Source: Nocardioides luteus
Lineage (GTDB): Bacteria > Actinomycetota > Actinomycetes > Propionibacteriales > Nocardioidaceae
Direction of reading: 5' to 3'
Length of the DNA stretch: 46,733 nt
NCBI RefSeq assembly: GCF_000960475.2
Contig: NZ_JZDQ02000046.1
Span: 1-46,733, forward strand
The notes under the pieces were generated by a model. That model was not told where the DNA came from. It did no database searches and saw nothing but the letters and a program-made list of their open reading frames with translations. A program made the translations under genes and the position numbers. The first letter of the stretch is position 1. Each line of letters opens with the position of its first letter. This document shows positions 15,649 through 24,294 of the stretch, one piece after another.

Positions 15649-15918
15649 ATGGCGGACGTACAGCGCACGATCGAAGGCTTCATCCTGGACAGCCTGCTGC
15701 TGGGTGACGAGACCCGGCTGCCCGGGCCGTCGGAGTCGCTGGTCGAGTCGGGCGTGATCGACTCGACCGGGATCCTGGAGCTCATCGAGTTCCTCGAGGC
15801 GGAGTTCGAGATCTCCGTCGACGAGGCCGAGACCGTGCCCGAGAACCTCGACGGCGTCGCCAACCTGGTGGCGTACGTCGCCCGGAAGACGTCAGAGGCA
15901 CAGAGCCTTGCTAGTTGA
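15649..15918 (+). CDS. Acyl carrier protein (first)
   Basis: This protein of about 89 aa is a helical carrier with the phosphopantetheine site in ESGVIDSTGILELIEFLE; Ser39 is the expected attachment residue (DST instead of the usual DSL). The end of the domain, ENLDGVANLVAYV, matches ACP helix IV. ATG 15649 is preferred over the GTG directly before it because GGGAG is better placed. It would be activated by the AcpS at 9076. It is not the fatty-acid ACP by context: it starts an operon with a hexapeptide acyltransferase and a glycosyltransferase, opposite AsnB/NadE-like genes, so it probably carries the acyl unit they modify. Confidence 0.9.
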   Translation: MADVQRTIEGFILDSLLLGDETRLPGPSESLVESGVIDSTGILELIEFLEAEFEISVDEAETVPENLDGVANLVAYVARKTSEAQSLAS

Positions 15919-16537
15919 CGGAGCCCGGAACACAGGCGACTTCGCGGTCGACCTGGCCAAGATGTACGCGATCGTCCTGGACGGTCCGCGTACGTCGTGG
16001 CTGTCCAGGCTGCGGTTCTGGCTCTTCGACTACGAGCTGCACTGCGTGGCGGCCTATCGCTTCGGACGCTGGGCGACCCGGCTGCGCGCTCGCAACCGGG
16101 TCCTCGGCGTGCTCGCGCTGGGCCTCTACTGGTTCTGGAACCGGCGCACCATCCGCGTCCACCACGCCGACCTCTTCCGGCGCGCCGACATCGGGCCCGG
16201 GCTGCTGCTCATGCACCGCTCGGGCATCATCGTCGGCCCGGCCACGATCGGCAGCAACTGCGTGCTCCACCAGAACGTGACGATCGGCCAGCGCATCGCC
16301 GACGGCGACCTCGGCGTGCCCACGATCGGCGACGACGTCTGGATCGGCCCCGGCGCGGTGATCTCGGGCGCGATCACGGTCGGTGACGGCTGCACCATCT
16401 CCGCCGGGACGGTGCTGTCGAAGGACGTCCCGCCCCGCAGCCTCGTCGGCGGCAACCCCGGCCGGGTCATCGCCAAGGACTACGACAACAGCAACATGAT
16501 CAACTTCGTGGTCCCCAACGGGGTGGGACCGTCGTGA
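15908..16537 (+). CDS. Serine-acetyltransferase-like hexapeptide acyltransferase
   Basis: The 209-aa protein has a helical N-terminal part with RLRFWLFDYELHCVAAYRFGRW (about 30-50) and a hydrophobic stretch (LGVLALGLYWFW), then a left-handed beta helix (IGPGLLLMHRSGIIVGPATIGSNCVLHQNVTIG...PTIGDDVWIGPGAVISGAITVGDGCTISAGTVLSKDVP). This CysE/SAT-like shape is common in polysaccharide loci, where it O-acylates sugars. The TTG at 15908 overlaps the ACP stop and has a weak ribosome-binding site; ATG 15961 is an alternative. Placement directly after an ACP suggests the ACP-bound acyl group may be its donor (inference). Confidence 0.82.
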   Translation: MLVDGARNTGDFAVDLAKMYAIVLDGPRTSWLSRLRFWLFDYELHCVAAYRFGRWATRLRARNRVLGVLALGLYWFWNRRTIRVHHADLFRRADIGPGLLLMHRSGIIVGPATIGSNCVLHQNVTIGQRIADGDLGVPTIGDDVWIGPGAVISGAITVGDGCTISAGTVLSKDVPPRSLVGGNPGRVIAKDYDNSNMINFVVPNGVGPS

Positions 16538-17367
16538 TCGCGAGCGTCGTGGTGCCGGCGCACGACGAGGCCGGCGGGCTGTCGGAGAACCTGACGGCCC
16601 TGCTCGACGGCATCCCCTACGGGGCCGTCGACGTCGTGGTCGTGTGCAACGGCTGCACCGACGACACCGCCGCGATGGCGCGGACCGTCCCGGGCGTACG
16701 CGTCCTGGAGATCGCCGAGGCCTCCAAGGCGCGCGCGGTCGAGGTGGGCAACCTCGCCGCCCATACGTTCCCGCGGCTCCACCTCGATGCCGACGTACGC
16801 CTCACCGGCACCGACCTGCTCCGGCTGATCGACGCGCTGGACGAGGACGGTGTGCTGGCGGTCGCGCCCGAGCGGAGGGTGCCGCTGGCGTCGTCGTCCT
16901 GGCCGGTCCGCGCCTACTACCGGGTGTGGCAGGCCCTCCCGAGCGTACGCAGCGGCCTGTTCGGCCGCGGCGCCTTCTGCCTCACCGCCGAAGGTCAGGC
17001 GAGGGTCGCCGCCGCCGGGAACGGCCTGCTGAACGACGACCTGGTCGCCTCGGAGCTGTTCACGCCCGACGAGCGCCGTGTCGTCGCCGACGCGACCGTG
17101 GTCGTGCGGCCGCCGCGTACGGTGAAAGACCTGGTCAGACGCCGGATCCGCGTCGCGACCGGCAACGCTCAAGCCGATGACCACGGCGCGAGGAACGGAT
17201 CCACCTCACTCTCGGACCTGCTTGCCCTCGGGCTGCGTCAACCGTCGATCGGACTCCGGGTTCCGGTCTTCCTGACAGTCACCCTCGTCGCCCGGATGCT
17301 CTCCCGCAGAGCTGTCCGGACCGGCGATTACACCACCTGGTTGCGCGACGAGAGCTCGCGAGCCTGA
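16534..17367 (+). CDS. Family 2 glycosyltransferase
   Basis: The 277-aa protein has a GT-A fold: IASVVVPAHDEAGGLSENLTALLDG at the N-terminus, VVVVCNGCTDDTAAMA (about 36-50) and the metal-binding LDADVRL (about 87-93). LLNDDLVASELF fits the acceptor-site ED region. No membrane segment is needed for catalysis, but a weakly hydrophobic C-terminal stretch is present. The GTG start overlaps the acyltransferase stop (GTGA). It would transfer one sugar of the repeat unit; donor and acceptor are not predictable. The next gene follows after 19 bases. Confidence 0.88.
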   Translation: MIASVVVPAHDEAGGLSENLTALLDGIPYGAVDVVVVCNGCTDDTAAMARTVPGVRVLEIAEASKARAVEVGNLAAHTFPRLHLDADVRLTGTDLLRLIDALDEDGVLAVAPERRVPLASSSWPVRAYYRVWQALPSVRSGLFGRGAFCLTAEGQARVAAAGNGLLNDDLVASELFTPDERRVVADATVVVRPPRTVKDLVRRRIRVATGNAQADDHGARNGSTSLSDLLALGLRQPSIGLRVPVFLTVTLVARMLSRRAVRTGDYTTWLRDESSRA

Positions 17368-17386
17368 TCCGAGAAGGAGCACGACT

Positions 17387-20300
17387 GTGAAGCTGCGTAC
17401 GGGACTGGCCGCGTTGCTCGGAGTTGTTCTTGTCACCCCTGTCCTCTCGCTGGTCACCGCGTCCAGCGCCAGCGCCGACCCGTGCGGCCCGGAGGGCAAT
17501 GCGATCGCCTGTGAGAACAGCAAACCCGGTAATCCATCGAGCGAATGGGGCATCACCGGCGCCGGCGACAGCTCGATCCAGGGATTCGCGACCGACATCA
17601 GCGTCAACGCGGGCAACCGGATCGACTTCAAGATCGACACCAACGCCTCGGCGTACGCGATCACGATCTACCGGATGGGCTGGTACGGCGGTGACGGTGC
17701 CCGCCGGATCACCTCGGTGACCCCGTCGGCGAACCTGCCGCAGAGCCAGCCCAACTGCTATCGCGACACCACCACCGAGATCACCGACTGCGGGAACTGG
17801 GCGGTCTCGGCCTCCTGGAACGTGCCGGCGACCGCGGTCTCGGGCGTCTACATCGCCAAGCTGGACCGCCCCGACACCAACGAGTCGAGCCACATCACCT
17901 TCATCGTCCGCGACGACGACAGCCACTCCGACGTCGTCTTCCAGACCTCCGACACCACCTGGCAGGCCTACAACTCCTACGGCGGCTCGAGCTTCTACGT
18001 CGGCGGCGGCAACGGACGGGCCTACAAGCTGAGCTACAACCGTCCGTTCGCGACCCGCTCCGGTGGCACCTCCCACGACTTCTTCTTCGCCAACGAGTAC
18101 CCGGCGGTGCGGTTCCTGGAGCGCAACGGCTACGACATCAGCTACATCTCCGGGGTCGACACCGACCGCCGCGGCTCGCTGCTCACCAACCACAAGACGT
18201 TCCTCAGCGTCGGTCACGACGAGTACTGGAGCGGGCAGCAGCGCGCCAACGTCGAGGCCGCGCGCGACGCCGGCGTGAACCTGCAGTTCCTCAGCGGCAA
18301 CGAGGTCTACTGGCGGACCCGCTACGAGGCGTCGAAGGACGGCACCAACACGCCCTACCGGACCCTGGTGACCTACAAGGAGTCCTGGGCACAGGCCAAG
18401 ATCGACCCCAGCGCGGAGTCGACCGGCACCTGGCGCGACCCGCGCTACGCGCCGAAGTCGCAGGGCGGTGGCAAGCCGGAGAACGCGCTGACCGGCACCA
18501 TCTTCATGTCCAACCTGACCGACCTGCCGGTGACGGTGAAGAAGTCGCAAGGTGGGCTGCGGCTGTGGCGCAACACCGGCCTGGCCGCGATGACCGCGGA
18601 CTCGACCGCACTGGCGCCGCACACCGTCGGCTACGAGTCCGACGAGGAGCAGGACAACGGGTTCCGGCCACCCGGGACGATCCGGATGTCGGAGACGACC
18701 GGGTTCATCCCCGGGCAGTACATGCGCGACTTCGGCCGGATCACGGGTGACGGCACCACGACCCACTCGCTCACGCTCTACCGGGCGGCCAGCGGAGCGC
18801 TGGTCTTCGGCGCCGGGTCGGTCCAGTGGACCTGGGGCCTCGACTCCGAGCACGACAACCCCTACCACGACGAGACCGCCGACAAGCGGATGCAGCAGGC
18901 CCAGGTGAACCTCCTGGCCGACATGGGCGCCCAGCCGACCACGCTGATGACCGGCCTGACCGCGGCCACCAAGTCGACCGACACGACCGGACCGACGGTC
19001 GCCATCACCTCGCCCGCCGCCGGCTCGACGCAGCCCAACGGGACCAAGGTGACGCTCACCGGTACCGCCGTCGACACGGGTGGCGGCGTGGTCGCCGGCG
19101 TGGAGTACTCGCTCGACGACGGCACCTCGTGGCATCCCGCCACCGGGACGACCGCCTGGTCGGTGACGTACGTCCAGCCCGGGGTCGGCAGCACCCCGGT
19201 GCGGGTCCGCGCCGTCGACGACAGTGCCAACATCGGCGCCTCGGTGACCAGGAGCTTCGCGGTCACCTGCCCGTGCAGCATCCTCGGCCAGCGGGACGTG
19301 CCGACGACCTGGAACGCCGTCACCAGCCCGGCGACCCCTTCGGCCGACGACAACGGCGCCGCCGAGCTCGGCCTGCGCTTCACCCCGCAGGCCGACGGGT
19401 ACGTCGCGGGCGTCCGCTTCTTCAAGGGCGCCGGCAACACCGGCACCCACGTGGGCTCCCTGTGGAGCAGCAGCGGCGAGCGGCTGGCCCAGGTCACCTT
19501 CACCAACGAGTCCAGCGGCGGCTGGCAGTCGGCGACGTTCAGCCAGCCGGTCGCCGTCGCCGCGGGGGCGAGGTACACCGTCTCCTACACGGCTCCGGCC
19601 GGGCACTACGCGGTGGCGCCGTGGGCGTTCGCGGCGCAGGGGTTCCAGGCGTACCCGTTCGAGGTCGAGGGCGGCTACGGTGCCGCGCCAGCCGGGGTCT
19701 ATGCGGGAGCGGGACAGTTCCCGGCGAGCTCCTACCAGAACCCCAACTACTTCGTGGACGTGCTGTACACGACCACCGACAACTCCCCGCTGACCGCCAC
19801 CAACCAGTGGCCGCTGGCCGGCTCCTCCTCGGTGCCGCGCAACACGACCGTGAGCGCCAGGTTCACCAAGCCGGTGGTCGCCTCGACCGTCGGGCTGCGA
19901 CTGACCGACTCCGTCGGCAACGTGGTGGCCGGCTCGACGGCCTACGACTCGACGACCAGGACGGTGACGTTCACGCCGTCGGCCGACCTGGCCGGGTTCG
20001 TCACCTACACCGCCACGCTCTCGGGCGAGGACAGCGGTGGGACGGCGGTCTCGACCGGCAAGACCTGGTCGTTCCGTACGGCCAAGCCGCCGGCCGCGGC
20101 AGGAGTCTGCCCGTGCTCGCTCTATGACGAGGACGCCACACCGGCGGTCCTCCAGGACCCGGAGAACGCGCAGCTGACCCTGGGCGTCAGGTTCCGTGCC
20201 GACGTCGCCGGCACCGTCACCGGGGTGAAGTTCTACAAGGGCGTCAACAACGCCGCCCCGCACACCGGCACCCTGTGGTCGGCCAACGGGACCGTGCTCG

Positions 20301-22141
20301 CGCAGGGCACGTTCGCCGACGAGTCGACCAGCGGCTGGCAGACGCTGACCTTCACGCAGCCGGTGCAGATCCAGGCGAACACCGACTACATCGCCTCCTA
20401 CCGCACCAACGGCTACTACTCGGCCACCCCGAACGCCTTCGCCTCGGCCGACCTGTCGAAGCCGCCGCTGCGGGTGACCTCGACGGCAGGGGCGTACGCC
20501 TATGGCACCGGGTTCCCGGCGGCGACCTCGCCCTCGAGCTACATGGTCGACGTCGTCTTCGAGAAGGGTGCACCGACGCTGACGATGACCTCGCGCAGCC
20601 CGGTCCCCGGGGCGGTCGAGGTGCCGCGCGCGTCCAACGTGGTGGCGTCGTTCTCCTCCGCGCTCAGCTCCGGCTACTCGGTGTCGGCGACCTCGGGGGG
20701 CCAGGCGATCCAGGGCACGACGACGCTCGGCAACTCCGGGACGACGCTGACCTTCGACCCGACCTCCCTGCTGCCCGCGGCCGCGGATGTGACGGTCACG
20801 ATCAGTGGGATCACCTCGACCGAGGGGGCCAGCATGCCGACACAGAGCTGGACGTTCCGGACCAGGTCGGCGGAGACACCGGACAAGCAGACGCTCTTCG
20901 GTGACGTGGTGCCGGCGGTCGAGGCCCAGGACGACAGCTCACCGGTCGAGGTCGGGACGGTGTTCAGTCCCACCCGCGACGGGCGGGTGACCGCGATCCG
21001 GTTCTACAAGGGAGCCGGCAACGGGGGCACCCATGTCGGGTCGCTGTGGAACACGGCCGGTCAGCGGCTCGCCCAGGTGACCTTCGCCAACGAGACCGCC
21101 ACCGGCTGGCAGCAGGCCACGCTGTCCAGTCCGGTCGCGGTGCAGGCAGGGGTGTCGTACATCGTCTCCTACCTGGCTTCGCAGGGGCACTACGCGACCA
21201 CGTCGGGCTTCTTCTCGACCGCCTACTCCTCCGGGGACCTGACCGCCCCGGCGGGCGACAACGGGCGCTATCTCTATGGTGCCGCGGGCGGGTTCCCGCA
21301 GTACACGTACGGGTCGACGAACTACTTCGCCGACGTCCTGTTCGAGCGGTCGACCCCGACGATCTCGGTCACCGACCGGAACCCGAGCGCGGGCCAGATC
21401 GACGTGGCGACCTCGGCCATCCCGTCGATCACGTTCTCGACCGGGATCGCGAGCGGCTGGAGCATGGCGGTCACCGCCAACGGGTCCGCGGTGGCGGGTT
21501 CGGCGACGCTGAGCAGCGACGGACGTACGCTGCGCTTCACCCCGTCGGCGGCGCTGCCGTCCGGGGCGACGGTGTCGGTGACCGTCTCGGGGGTGGTCTC
21601 GACCGACGGGGCGAGCCTGCCCACGCAGACGTGGTCGTTCACCACGGTCGCCCCCACCGCGACGGAGGTCTCGCTGTTCACCGGTGTCACGCCACAGAAC
21701 GCCTCGACGCTCGATCTGATGCCGATCGAGGTCGGCACCGCCTTCCGGACGTCCGTGGCCGGCTCGGTGACCGCGATCCGGTTCTACAAGGGCAGCGGCA
21801 ACACCGGCACCCACGTGGGGTCGCTGTGGAGCCCGACCGGCACCCGGATCGCCCAGGTGACCTTCACCAACGAGACCGCGACCGGCTGGCAGCAGGCCAC
21901 GCTGGCGACACCGGTCGCGCTCACACCGGGATCGACCTACATCGTGTCCTACTACGCGCCGAACGGGCGCTACTCCTCCACGCCCGCCGCCCTCACGCAG
22001 AACTGGACGGCCGGCCCGCTGACGGCTCCGGGCGGAGCCAACGGACGGTATCGATACGGGACCGGAGGGGGGCTCCCGAACCGATCCTGGAACTCCACGA
22101 ACTACTTCGTGGACGTGCGGTTCCGCCCGGCGTCACCGTAG
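17387..22141 (+). CDS. Large secreted modular protein: DMF-amidase-like domain plus DUF4082/Ig-like repeats
   Basis: The 1584-aa protein has a cleavable signal peptide (1-30, ending SASSASA) and no membrane or LPXTG anchor. Residues about 35-520 resemble the N,N-dimethylformamidase large-subunit-like domain (SVGHDEYWSGQQRANVE, about 273-289). Next comes an Ig-like domain (about 530-625), then four DUF4082 domains (about 628-795, 907-1060, 1168-1320, 1428-1584) alternating with three Big_5-like domains. Each DUF4082 carries a version of RFYKGxGNxGTHVGSLW. The last two DUF4082/Ig units match at 780-base spacing, a recent duplication. GTG follows AAGGAG. The repeats suggest surface or glycan adhesion; the N-terminal domain may be enzymatic. 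Confidence 0.88.
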   Translation: MKLRTGLAALLGVVLVTPVLSLVTASSASADPCGPEGNAIACENSKPGNPSSEWGITGAGDSSIQGFATDISVNAGNRIDFKIDTNASAYAITIYRMGWYGGDGARRITSVTPSANLPQSQPNCYRDTTTEITDCGNWAVSASWNVPATAVSGVYIAKLDRPDTNESSHITFIVRDDDSHSDVVFQTSDTTWQAYNSYGGSSFYVGGGNGRAYKLSYNRPFATRSGGTSHDFFFANEYPAVRFLERNGYDISYISGVDTDRRGSLLTNHKTFLSVGHDEYWSGQQRANVEAARDAGVNLQFLSGNEVYWRTRYEASKDGTNTPYRTLVTYKESWAQAKIDPSAESTGTWRDPRYAPKSQGGGKPENALTGTIFMSNLTDLPVTVKKSQGGLRLWRNTGLAAMTADSTALAPHTVGYESDEEQDNGFRPPGTIRMSETTGFIPGQYMRDFGRITGDGTTTHSLTLYRAASGALVFGAGSVQWTWGLDSEHDNPYHDETADKRMQQAQVNLLADMGAQPTTLMTGLTAATKSTDTTGPTVAITSPAAGSTQPNGTKVTLTGTAVDTGGGVVAGVEYSLDDGTSWHPATGTTAWSVTYVQPGVGSTPVRVRAVDDSANIGASVTRSFAVTCPCSILGQRDVPTTWNAVTSPATPSADDNGAAELGLRFTPQADGYVAGVRFFKGAGNTGTHVGSLWSSSGERLAQVTFTNESSGGWQSATFSQPVAVAAGARYTVSYTAPAGHYAVAPWAFAAQGFQAYPFEVEGGYGAAPAGVYAGAGQFPASSYQNPNYFVDVLYTTTDNSPLTATNQWPLAGSSSVPRNTTVSARFTKPVVASTVGLRLTDSVGNVVAGSTAYDSTTRTVTFTPSADLAGFVTYTATLSGEDSGGTAVSTGKTWSFRTAKPPAAAGVCPCSLYDEDATPAVLQDPENAQLTLGVRFRADVAGTVTGVKFYKGVNNAAPHTGTLWSANGTVLAQGTFADESTSGWQTLTFTQPVQIQANTDYIASYRTNGYYSATPNAFASADLSKPPLRVTSTAGAYAYGTGFPAATSPSSYMVDVVFEKGAPTLTMTSRSPVPGAVEVPRASNVVASFSSALSSGYSVSATSGGQAIQGTTTLGNSGTTLTFDPTSLLPAAADVTVTISGITSTEGASMPTQSWTFRTRSAETPDKQTLFGDVVPAVEAQDDSSPVEVGTVFSPTRDGRVTAIRFYKGAGNGGTHVGSLWNTAGQRLAQVTFANETATGWQQATLSSPVAVQAGVSYIVSYLASQGHYATTSGFFSTAYSSGDLTAPAGDNGRYLYGAAGGFPQYTYGSTNYFADVLFERSTPTISVTDRNPSAGQIDVATSAIPSITFSTGIASGWSMAVTANGSAVAGSATLSSDGRTLRFTPSAALPSGATVSVTVSGVVSTDGASLPTQTWSFTTVAPTATEVSLFTGVTPQNASTLDLMPIEVGTAFRTSVAGSVTAIRFYKGSGNTGTHVGSLWSPTGTRIAQVTFTNETATGWQQATLATPVALTPGSTYIVSYYAPNGRYSSTPAALTQNWTAGPLTAPGGANGRYRYGTGGGLPNRSWNSTNYFVDVRFRPASP

Positions 22142-22155
22142 TCCGGCGAAGCGGT

Positions 22156-22172
22156 CCCTAATTGCGGGGATA
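22156..22172 (+). promoter_or_regulatory. CCCTAATTGCGGGGATA motif
   Basis: This sequence, just after the 1584-aa gene, resembles sites at 32147, 37476, 42381 and 43776. It is placed directly before the hairpin that precedes the amino-sugar operon, where a promoter for that operon would be expected. The spacer is one base longer than in the other sites. Confidence 0.4.
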
Positions 22173-22206
22173 GGTGGGGCGAGGCTCTTCGGAGCCTCGC
22201 CCCACC
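22173..22206 (+). terminator. Perfect 15-bp hairpin with UUCG tetraloop
   Basis: GGTGGGGCGAGGCTC (22173-22187) and its exact complement (22192-22206) flank TTCG, giving a C(UUCG)G tetraloop of exceptional stability. It sits 32 bases after the stop of the 1584-aa gene, fitting a terminator without a U tract, which is common in high-GC actinobacteria. It ends only 7 bases before the next start codon, so it may instead act as a 5' leader hairpin of the following operon. Confidence 0.8.
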
Positions 22207-22213
22207 CGATTCC

Positions 22214-23293
22214 ATGGTCGACATGACTGATGGCGAACCGCTCGGCGTGGCAGTGGTCGGGGCCGGTTACTGGGGGCCCAACCTGGTCCGCAACTTCCGC
22301 AACGCACGGGACTGGGCGCTGGTCGCGGTGGTCGACCTGGACCTCGCCCGGGCCCAGGAGGTGATCGGCGGCGGCACCGAGGTGCTGGCCACGACCGACC
22401 TCGACGAGGTGCTCGCCCGGGAGGACGTGGACGCGGTCGCGATCGCGACCCCGGCCCGTACGCACCGGGTGCTGGTGGAGCGGGCGCTGCGGGCCGGGAA
22501 GCACGTGCTCGTCGAGAAGCCGCTGGCCGACGACGTCGAGTCGGGACGGAGCATGGTCGAGGCCGCGCGGGCCAACGGCCTGGTCCTGATGGCCGACCAC
22601 ACCTACTGCTACACGCCGGTGGTGCAGAAGATCCGCGAGCTGGTCGAGGACGGCTCGCTCGGCGAGATCCTGTTCGTCGACTCGGTGCGGATCAATCTCG
22701 GCCTGGTGCAGCCCGACGTCGACGTCTTCTGGGATCTGGCTCCGCACGACCTCTCCATCCTCGACTTCGTCCTGCCGGGCGGGCTGCGCCCCACCGGGGT
22801 CGCCGCGCAGGGCTCCGACCCGCTGGGTGCCGGGAAGGCATGCGTCGGCTACCTGACCCTGCCGCTCGAGGGCGGGGCGATGGCCCACGTCCACGTCAAC
22901 TGGCTCAGCCCCACCAAGATCAGGCAGATGGTGATCGGCGGGAGCCGGCGTACGTTGGTCTGGGACGACCTCAACCCGCAGCAGCGGCTCAGCGTCTTCG
23001 ACCGCGGCGTCGACCTCGTCCAGCAGAGCGTGGACATCGCCGACCGCGCCGCTGCGACGATCTCCTACCGGCTGGGCGACACCTGGGCGCCCGCGCTGCC
23101 CGAGTACGAGGCGCTGTCCCGGATGGTCGGCGAGTTCGCCGGCGCGATCCGGGGCGAGCGCGCACCGGTCACCGACGGGGCCGCCGGGCTCCGTGTCCTC
23201 TCCGTCCTGGAGGCGGCCCAGACCAGCCTCCGAGCCCGTGGCGCCCTCGTCGAGGTGGCCACCGAGACCCCTTCACTGGAGCTGATCCGATGA
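22214..23293 (+). CDS. Gfo/Idh/MocA-family sugar dehydrogenase (WlbA/WbpB-like)
   Basis: The 359-aa protein has an N-terminal Rossmann fold with VAVVGAGYWGPNLVRNF (about 12-28) and VEKPLADDV (the EKP catalytic Lys motif, about 98-106), and a C-terminal substrate domain. This matches WlbA/WbpB-type dehydrogenases, which oxidise C3 of a UDP-sugar using NAD before transamination. Starts ATG 22214 and ATG 22223 are both possible; neither has a recognisable Shine-Dalgarno because a hairpin ends at 22206. It begins a six-gene operon joined by 4-base overlaps, in which the DegT aminotransferase at 26080 would aminate its keto product. Confidence 0.88.
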   Translation: MVDMTDGEPLGVAVVGAGYWGPNLVRNFRNARDWALVAVVDLDLARAQEVIGGGTEVLATTDLDEVLAREDVDAVAIATPARTHRVLVERALRAGKHVLVEKPLADDVESGRSMVEAARANGLVLMADHTYCYTPVVQKIRELVEDGSLGEILFVDSVRINLGLVQPDVDVFWDLAPHDLSILDFVLPGGLRPTGVAAQGSDPLGAGKACVGYLTLPLEGGAMAHVHVNWLSPTKIRQMVIGGSRRTLVWDDLNPQQRLSVFDRGVDLVQQSVDIADRAAATISYRLGDTWAPALPEYEALSRMVGEFAGAIRGERAPVTDGAAGLRVLSVLEAAQTSLRARGALVEVATETPSLELIR

Positions 23294-24294
23294 CGTCGTT
23301 GAACGGTGCGAATGTGCTGGTGACCGGGGGTGCGGGCACGATCGGCTCGACCATCGTGGACCAGCTCCTCTCCGAGGGCGTCGGCCATGTCGACGTGCTC
23401 GACAGCCTGATCCGCGGCCGCAAGGCCAACCTCGACGAGGCGCTCGCCTCCGGCCGGGTCACGCTGGTCGAGGGCGACATCCGCGACCGTGACCTGGTCG
23501 GCGACCTCACCGCCGGCAAGGACCTGGTCTTCCACCAGGCCGCCATCCGGATCACGCTGTGCGCCGAGGAGCCGCGGCTGGCCAACGAGGTGCTGGTCGA
23601 CGGCACCTTCAACGTGGTCGAGGCGGCGGTCGAGGCGGGCGTCTCGAAGCTGGTCTACGCGTCCTCGGCCTCGGTCTTCGGGCTCGCCGAGGAGTTCCCG
23701 ACGCCCGAGGGACACCACCACAACAACAACGACACCCTCTACGGGGCCGCGAAGTCCTACAACGAGGGGCTGGTGCGGTCCTTCCGGGCGATGCGCGGTC
23801 TCGACTACGTCGGGCTGCGCTACTTCAACGTCTACGGGCCCCGGATGGACGTGCACGGCGCCTACACCGAGGTGCTGGTGCGGTGGATGGAGCGGATCGC
23901 CGACGGCAAGCCCCCGCTGATCTTCGGCGACGGCCGCCAGACGATGGACTTCGTCTGCGTCCCCGACATCGCCCGCGCCAACATCCTGGCGGCCGCCTCC
24001 GAGGTGACCGAGGGCGTCTACAACATCGCCTCCGGCACCGAGACCTCGCTGCTCGAGCTGGCCGAGGCGCTGGTGCGGGTGATGGGCGCCTCGGCGCTGG
24101 AGGTCGAGCATGGCCCCGAGCGGGCGGTGAACGGGGTCACCCGCCGGCTCGCCTCGATCTCCGCGGCCCGTGAGGACCTGGGCTGGACGCCGACCATCGG
24201 GCTCGAGGAGGGGCTGCGGCAGCTGGTGGAGTGGTGGCGGCCGCTGCGCTCCGAGATCGCGGCCGGGCGGGCTCTGCAGGGTGGTCACTCATGA
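23290..24294 (+). CDS. NAD-dependent sugar epimerase/dehydratase (extended SDR)
   Basis: The 334-aa protein has the nucleotide-binding TGGAGTIGS (about 12-20), the YASSASVFG Ser region and the catalytic YGAAK (Tyr-x3-Lys). The C-terminal half has LRYFNVYGPRMD and an FGDGRQTMDFVCVPD segment typical of UDP-sugar epimerases and dehydratases. It could be a C4 epimerase or a 4,6-dehydratase; the absence of an obvious Asp-Glu pair next to the Ser makes epimerase slightly more likely. ATG 23290 overlaps the upstream stop (ATGA). It acts on the nucleotide sugar shared by the dehydrogenase and aminotransferases of this operon. Confidence 0.88.
   Translation: MTSLNGANVLVTGGAGTIGSTIVDQLLSEGVGHVDVLDSLIRGRKANLDEALASGRVTLVEGDIRDRDLVGDLTAGKDLVFHQAAIRITLCAEEPRLANEVLVDGTFNVVEAAVEAGVSKLVYASSASVFGLAEEFPTPEGHHHNNNDTLYGAAKSYNEGLVRSFRAMRGLDYVGLRYFNVYGPRMDVHGAYTEVLVRWMERIADGKPPLIFGDGRQTMDFVCVPDIARANILAAASEVTEGVYNIASGTETSLLELAEALVRVMGASALEVEHGPERAVNGVTRRLASISAAREDLGWTPTIGLEEGLRQLVEWWRPLRSEIAAGRALQGGHS

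Noticed and set aside
13541..15649. 702-codon plus-strand frame opposite asnB
   Set aside because: Antisense low-complexity composition; asnB on minus has Cys2 and PP-loop motifs.
17279..20263. Very long (994-codon) open frame antisense to the 1584-aa protein
   Set aside because: Shadow of codon bias in a GC-rich gene; Arg/Gly/Val/Asp-rich with no domain, while the plus strand has a signal peptide and clear domains.
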